64,000 nt of DNA from Roseiarcus sp963794655 (lineage in GTDB: Bacteria > Pseudomonadota > Alphaproteobacteria > Rhizobiales > Beijerinckiaceae), in the NCBI GenBank assembly GCA_963794655.1, contig CAWCEV010000006.1, forward strand, positions 1,426,001 through 1,490,000, written 5' to 3'. Below are positions 60,720 to 64,000 of the stretch, piece by piece (position 1 is the first letter of the stretch; every line of letters begins with the position of its first letter). The notes beneath the pieces were generated by a model that was not told the origin of the DNA, did not search any database, and saw only the letters and a list, made by a program, of their open reading frames with translations. Made by a program: the position numbers and the translations under genes.

Positions 60720-62305
60720 TAGTCGGTCGGCGCGCCGCCTTCCGCCTTGCGGCGGGCGACGAAAGCGGTGAGCGCCTCGAGGCGCTCGGCCTCGAGCGGC
60801 GGGGCGACGAAATCGCGCAGCCGCTCGGCGACGATGCGTTCCGCAGCATCGAGGGCGGTCGGCGAGCCGGCTTCGCGCCAGCTCTCATAGTTGCGCCAGT
60901 CGGAGATCATCGGAGGGAAGAAGGCGGTGCGGTAACGGCTCTGCGTATGCTCCGCACCGAAGAAATGCCCGCCGGGACCGACCTCGCGCATTGCGTCGAG
61001 CGCCAGTTCCGCTTCGTCCACTTTGAGTGGCTTCAGGAACTCGGCGACCATCGCGAGGAGATCGGCGTCGAGCGCCATTTTTTCGAACGAGGCCTGAAGG
61101 CCGCCCTCCATCCAACCCGCGCCGTGCATGAGAAAGTTGGCCCCGCCCATGATCGCGCCCCAGAGCGAGAACACGCTCTCGTAGGCCGCCTGCGCGTCAA
61201 GGGAGTTGGCGGCGTTGGTGTTCGACGACCGATAAGGCAGGGCGAGGCGGCGCGCGAGCTGGCCGCCGACGATCGCCGTCTTCATGTATTCGGGGGTGCC
61301 GAATGCGGGCGCGCCGGATTTCATGTCGACGTTCGAAGTGAAGCCGCCGTAGACGAATGGCGCGCCCGCCCGCGCGACCTGGGTCATGACGAGGCCGGCC
61401 AACGCTTCCGCATGCTGCTGGGCGAGGGCCCCGGCGAGCGTGACCGGGGCCATCGCGCCGGCGAGGGTGAAGGGAGTCAGCACCACCACCTGGTTGCGCC
61501 GCGCCATCTGGATGATCCCTTCGAGCATCGGCGTATCAAGTCTCAGCGGCGACGACGAGTTGATGACGGTAAACAGCGATGGTTCGCGCTCGAGCGTCTC
61601 GTCGTCGATCCCGCGCGCGATCTTCGCCATCTCGATCGCGTCCAGATTGCGCTCGCGCCCGAGGCTGTAGGCGTGGATCGGCTTGTCGGACAGCGTCAGC
61701 ATGTCGAGCAGAGCTTCGAGATGGCGGACGGAGGCGTGAATGTCGATCGGCTCAACCGGATAGCCGCCCCAGAAATGGATCGAATCGAGGCTCTGGCCGA
61801 GACGGATAAAGTTCTGGTAGTCGCGCTTGTTGCCAGGCCGTCGCCCGCCCGCGCGATCGAACGAATTGGGTGCGCTCGCGACCGATCCGAACGCGAGGTG
61901 ACGGCCGCCGATCGTGAGATTGCGCGCCGGGTTGCGCGCGTGGAGGGTGAATTCCTTCGGAGCCAGCCCGATGTGCGCTTCGATGAGCGAGGAATCGAAG
62001 CGAACCCGGCGCGAGGCCGGATCGACATCGGCGCCGGCGCTTTTCAGCATGGCGCGCGCCTCGTCATGCAGGAAGTCGATGCCGATCTCCTGCAACACCT
62101 TGAGCGCGGCCTGGTGGATCGATTCAAGCTCGTCGCGGGAAACGAGGTCAAGCGGCGGAAACGGCGATTGCGGCTGCCCCGCCGGCGCCGCCGCGATCCC
62201 GCCGCCTCGCTCGACTGCACGGCGGCGACGGGCGCCGCCGCCGCGCCCGGATTCCTGCGGCGGCGATTCGGTGGTCATTTGGTTCCCCAGAGTCCTGCCG
62301 CTCAC
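60716..62305 (-). CDS. MttB-family methyltransferase without pyrrolysine
   Basis: 529 residues. After a low-complexity N-terminus (start possibly at a Met ten codons in), the sequence DELESIHQAALKVLQEIGIDFLHDEARAML, GSVASAPNSFDR, INSSSPLRLDTPMLEG and GGHFFGAEHTQSRYRTAFFPP is that of the trimethylamine methyltransferase superfamily. There is no in-frame amber codon, so it belongs to the non-pyrrolysine branch, members of which demethylate glycine betaine or similar quaternary amines by a corrinoid protein. No corrinoid protein is visible here. Confidence 0.9.
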   Translation of the reverse strand: MSGRTLGNQMTTESPPQESGRGGGARRRRAVERGGGIAAAPAGQPQSPFPPLDLVSRDELESIHQAALKVLQEIGIDFLHDEARAMLKSAGADVDPASRRVRFDSSLIEAHIGLAPKEFTLHARNPARNLTIGGRHLAFGSVASAPNSFDRAGGRRPGNKRDYQNFIRLGQSLDSIHFWGGYPVEPIDIHASVRHLEALLDMLTLSDKPIHAYSLGRERNLDAIEMAKIARGIDDETLEREPSLFTVINSSSPLRLDTPMLEGIIQMARRNQVVVLTPFTLAGAMAPVTLAGALAQQHAEALAGLVMTQVARAGAPFVYGGFTSNVDMKSGAPAFGTPEYMKTAIVGGQLARRLALPYRSSNTNAANSLDAQAAYESVFSLWGAIMGGANFLMHGAGWMEGGLQASFEKMALDADLLAMVAEFLKPLKVDEAELALDAMREVGPGGHFFGAEHTQSRYRTAFFPPMISDWRNYESWREAGSPTALDAAERIVAERLRDFVAPPLEAERLEALTAFVARRKAEGGAPTDY

Positions 62306-62418
62306 GCGCGATGGTCGCGGCGATCGCGCGCGCCGTTCTAGCGGCGCCGCTTATACCCGCCTCGCGCCAAAATGGCATCTTGTCATGCCAATTCGCGACG
62401 GGGCTTCTCCAGATGGTG

Positions 62419-63393
62419 CTATTTCGCCGCTCGGAGCTTGGGCGGCTCGGCGGGGGCAGATTCCGGCTCGGGGGGACGGGCGGCTGCGCCGGCCGAGAAC
62501 CGGGCGATGAGCCACGAACGGAAGAGCGCCACCGCTTCGTTGCTCAGATCCTCGGGATGAGTGGTGAGATAGTAGCCGTAGCCCTCGTCCAGCCAGAGGT
62601 CGTATGGCCGAACCAGCCGGCCGGCCTTGATCTCCTCGTGAAACAGCAGCGGGTCAAGCAGGGCGAGCCCGTCGCCCATCATCGCATATTGGGCGGCGAG
62701 CTGCTGAGTGTCGAACACGAGGCCCCGATCGACGGCGATATCCGGCCGGCCGATCGAACGCACGAACATTTCCCAGAAAAAGTGGCGCTGCCGGCCATCG
62801 ATCTTGAGATGCAAGAGGTCGCTTGCGGCGATCAGCCGTCCAGGATCGCTGGCGTCTATCCCCTCGAGCAGCTTCGGGCTGCACAGAAGCGTCGAGCGCA
62901 CCATCCACAAAAGATCGTGGATCGCATCGGTGACGCGCGGCTCCGAATAGACGATGGCGATGTCGATGTCGCCGTCGACTTCCGGTCCCGTGGTCGGTTT
63001 GGAGACGATTTCGAGCGAGATGCCGGCGTTCTCGGACCGGAAATCGCGCAGGATGGGAATAGCGAGGCGATGCGCAAACGACGTCGGCAGCGCGACCTTG
63101 AGCACCCGCTTCGGCCGCCCCTTCTCCTTGATCACCTCGCCCAGCGCCTGGTCGATCCGGTCAAAGGATTTCGACACGACCGGCAGAATGTGGCGCCCGG
63201 CCTCGGTCAGCACGAGCTGTTGGGGGCGTCGTTCGAACAGGGCGACGCCGAGAAAATTCTCGAGCACGATCACGTGACGGCTGACCGCGCTTTGCGCGAC
63301 CGTCAGGCTATTGGCGGCGGCGGTGAAGCTGAGATGCTGTCCGGCCGCTTCAAACGCTCTGAGCGCGTTGAGCGGCAACCATTTGCGATCCAT
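62419..63393 (-). CDS. LysR-family transcriptional regulator (GcvA-like)
   Basis: 324 residues. N-terminal winged helix LNALRAFEAAGQHLSFTAAANSLTVAQSAVSRHVIVLENFLGVALFER, then a periplasmic-binding-type effector domain. It is immediately upstream of and co-directional with the MttB-like gene (113 bp gap) and next to an aldehyde dehydrogenase, and probably controls one or both. Confidence 0.93.
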   Translation of the reverse strand: MDRKWLPLNALRAFEAAGQHLSFTAAANSLTVAQSAVSRHVIVLENFLGVALFERRPQQLVLTEAGRHILPVVSKSFDRIDQALGEVIKEKGRPKRVLKVALPTSFAHRLAIPILRDFRSENAGISLEIVSKPTTGPEVDGDIDIAIVYSEPRVTDAIHDLLWMVRSTLLCSPKLLEGIDASDPGRLIAASDLLHLKIDGRQRHFFWEMFVRSIGRPDIAVDRGLVFDTQQLAAQYAMMGDGLALLDPLLFHEEIKAGRLVRPYDLWLDEGYGYYLTTHPEDLSNEAVALFRSWLIARFSAGAAARPPEPESAPAEPPKLRAAK

Positions 63394-63550
63394 TCCTCCT
63401 CCGAGCGCGGCGCATTCATTTCATTCGAATGGGCGCGAGCGCGTCAGAGTTGAGTCCATAGCCTATTCAGAGGCGGTCCGACAATATGATCCAGACAAAT
63501 GATTCCTCATGATCGCGACAATGTATCGCGCATGGATCGCCGTCTCGCTC

Positions 63551-64000
63551 CTACCTGTACGCCGTCCAGATCGTCTTGAAGTCCATGTATTTGTCGATCG
63601 CGTGCGGCGAACGGTCGCGGCCGAAGCCCGATTGCTTGAAGCCGCCGAATGGCGTCGTCAGCGACGAGCGATCGAAAGTGTTGACCCAGACTGTGCCCGC
63701 CCGGATGCCGCGCGAGAGCCGGTGGGCCGCGTTCATGTCGCGCGTCCAGACCGCGGCGGCGAGCCCATAGATCGTGTCGTTCGCGAGTTGAACCGCCTCC
63801 GCTTCGTCAGCAAAGGGGATGACCACCACGACCGGCCCGAAGATTTCCTCCTGCGCGATCCGCATGTCATTGCTCGCGCCGTCGAGGATGGTCGGCTCGA
63901 CATAGAATCCGCCCGTGTCCGCGAGAGCCCGCTTTCCTCCATGAGCGATGCGCGCGCCCTCGCTGACCCCGAGCTCGATATAGCCGAGCACCCGCTCCAT
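63551..64000 (-). CDS. Aldehyde dehydrogenase, C-terminal part (5' end outside window)
   Basis: The frame is open to the right edge. The visible 149 residues contain EEIFGPVVVVIPF, NDTIYGLAAAVWTRD, GTVWVNTFDRSSLTTPFGGFKQSGFGRD and a Tyr/Trp-rich end, as in PuuC/betaine-aldehyde dehydrogenases. The catalytic Cys and NAD-binding half lie outside. Possibly linked to the quaternary-amine genes next to it. Confidence 0.9.
   Translation of the reverse strand: MERVLGYIELGVSEGARIAHGGKRALADTGGFYVEPTILDGASNDMRIAQEEIFGPVVVVIPFADEAEAVQLANDTIYGLAAAVWTRDMNAAHRLSRGIRAGTVWVNTFDRSSLTTPFGGFKQSGFGRDRSPHAIDKYMDFKTIWTAYR

Noticed and set aside
60947..62341. 464-codon plus-strand frame opposite the MttB-like gene
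   Set aside because: Antisense shadow; the minus-strand product has clear family motifs.
1..64000. CRISPR array, tRNA, rRNA or intact prophage/IS
   Set aside because: No regularly spaced repeats with spacers, no tRNA-like T-loop plus acceptor context, and no transposase, integrase or phage structural gene was seen.

Overview
The window is high-GC alphaproteobacterial DNA with dense, often 4-bp-overlapping genes. A complete hopanoid locus, a FixL/FixK-type oxygen-sensing cluster, IalB, DUF1127 and TadG-like proteins point to the Hyphomicrobiales. A Beijerinckiaceae-like or neighbouring lineage is my inference, not something the window proves. Both ends cut through genes: an MCE/MlaD protein on the left and an aldehyde dehydrogenase on the right. 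I see no rRNA, tRNA, CRISPR array or intact transposon.

Layout. 1-5.1 kb: end of an MCE lipid-transport operon with its auxiliary lipoprotein, a hydrolase/ring-cleaving dioxygenase pair, and a 2OG-Fe(II) oxygenase overlapping a small secreted Cys-rich protein. 5.1-8.7 kb: a hybrid FixL (heme PAS with the His and both Arg positions kept, kinase, receiver), a FixK-like Crp/Fnr regulator and a divergent OmpR-type regulator, with a K-box-like direct repeat between the last two. 8.7-15.7 kb: a GNAT-like protein, a small membrane peptide, a diguanylate cyclase, trans-aconitate methyltransferase, a YeiH/YedE-type sulfur-transport operon behind an operator-like palindrome, a TadG-like protein and a DUF1330 protein. 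15.9-20.5 kb: a less orderly accessory stretch with a partial gene duplication around an EVE-domain gene, a Tat-exported amidohydrolase, IS-like repeats and two tiny genes. 20.5-25.3 kb: ftsK, amtB and glnK, the last two behind a sigma-54-like promoter.

25.7-49.1 kb is the core: ispH, hpnH, hpnG, hpnM, hpnN, an mlaA homologue, hpnL, hpnO, shc, hpnE, hpnD, hpnC, hpnB and hpnA. Embedded in it (34.4-41.7 kb) is a module that is not part of the standard hopanoid set: myo-inositol-1-phosphate synthase, a HAD phosphatase, a sugar-phosphate nucleotidyltransferase, an ATP-grasp enzyme, a Gfo/Idh/MocA dehydrogenase and a CDP-alcohol phosphotransferase with a degenerate cytidylyltransferase-like N-terminus. 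Together they look like a route glucose-6-P -> inositol-1-P -> CDP-inositol -> phosphodiester, i.e. an inositol/cyclitol-phosphate head group or solute made alongside hopanoids. This is the best candidate here for an undescribed system.

49.4-64 kb: a secreted IalB protein with an apparent 3' frameshift, a long intergenic region containing a dispersed repeat also found inside the hopanoid locus, a 1604-residue Gly-rich autotransporter, an EamA transporter, rpsD, a DUF1127 microprotein, a GDP-mannose synthesis enzyme, and an MttB-like methyltransferase/MFS/LysR/aldehyde dehydrogenase group.
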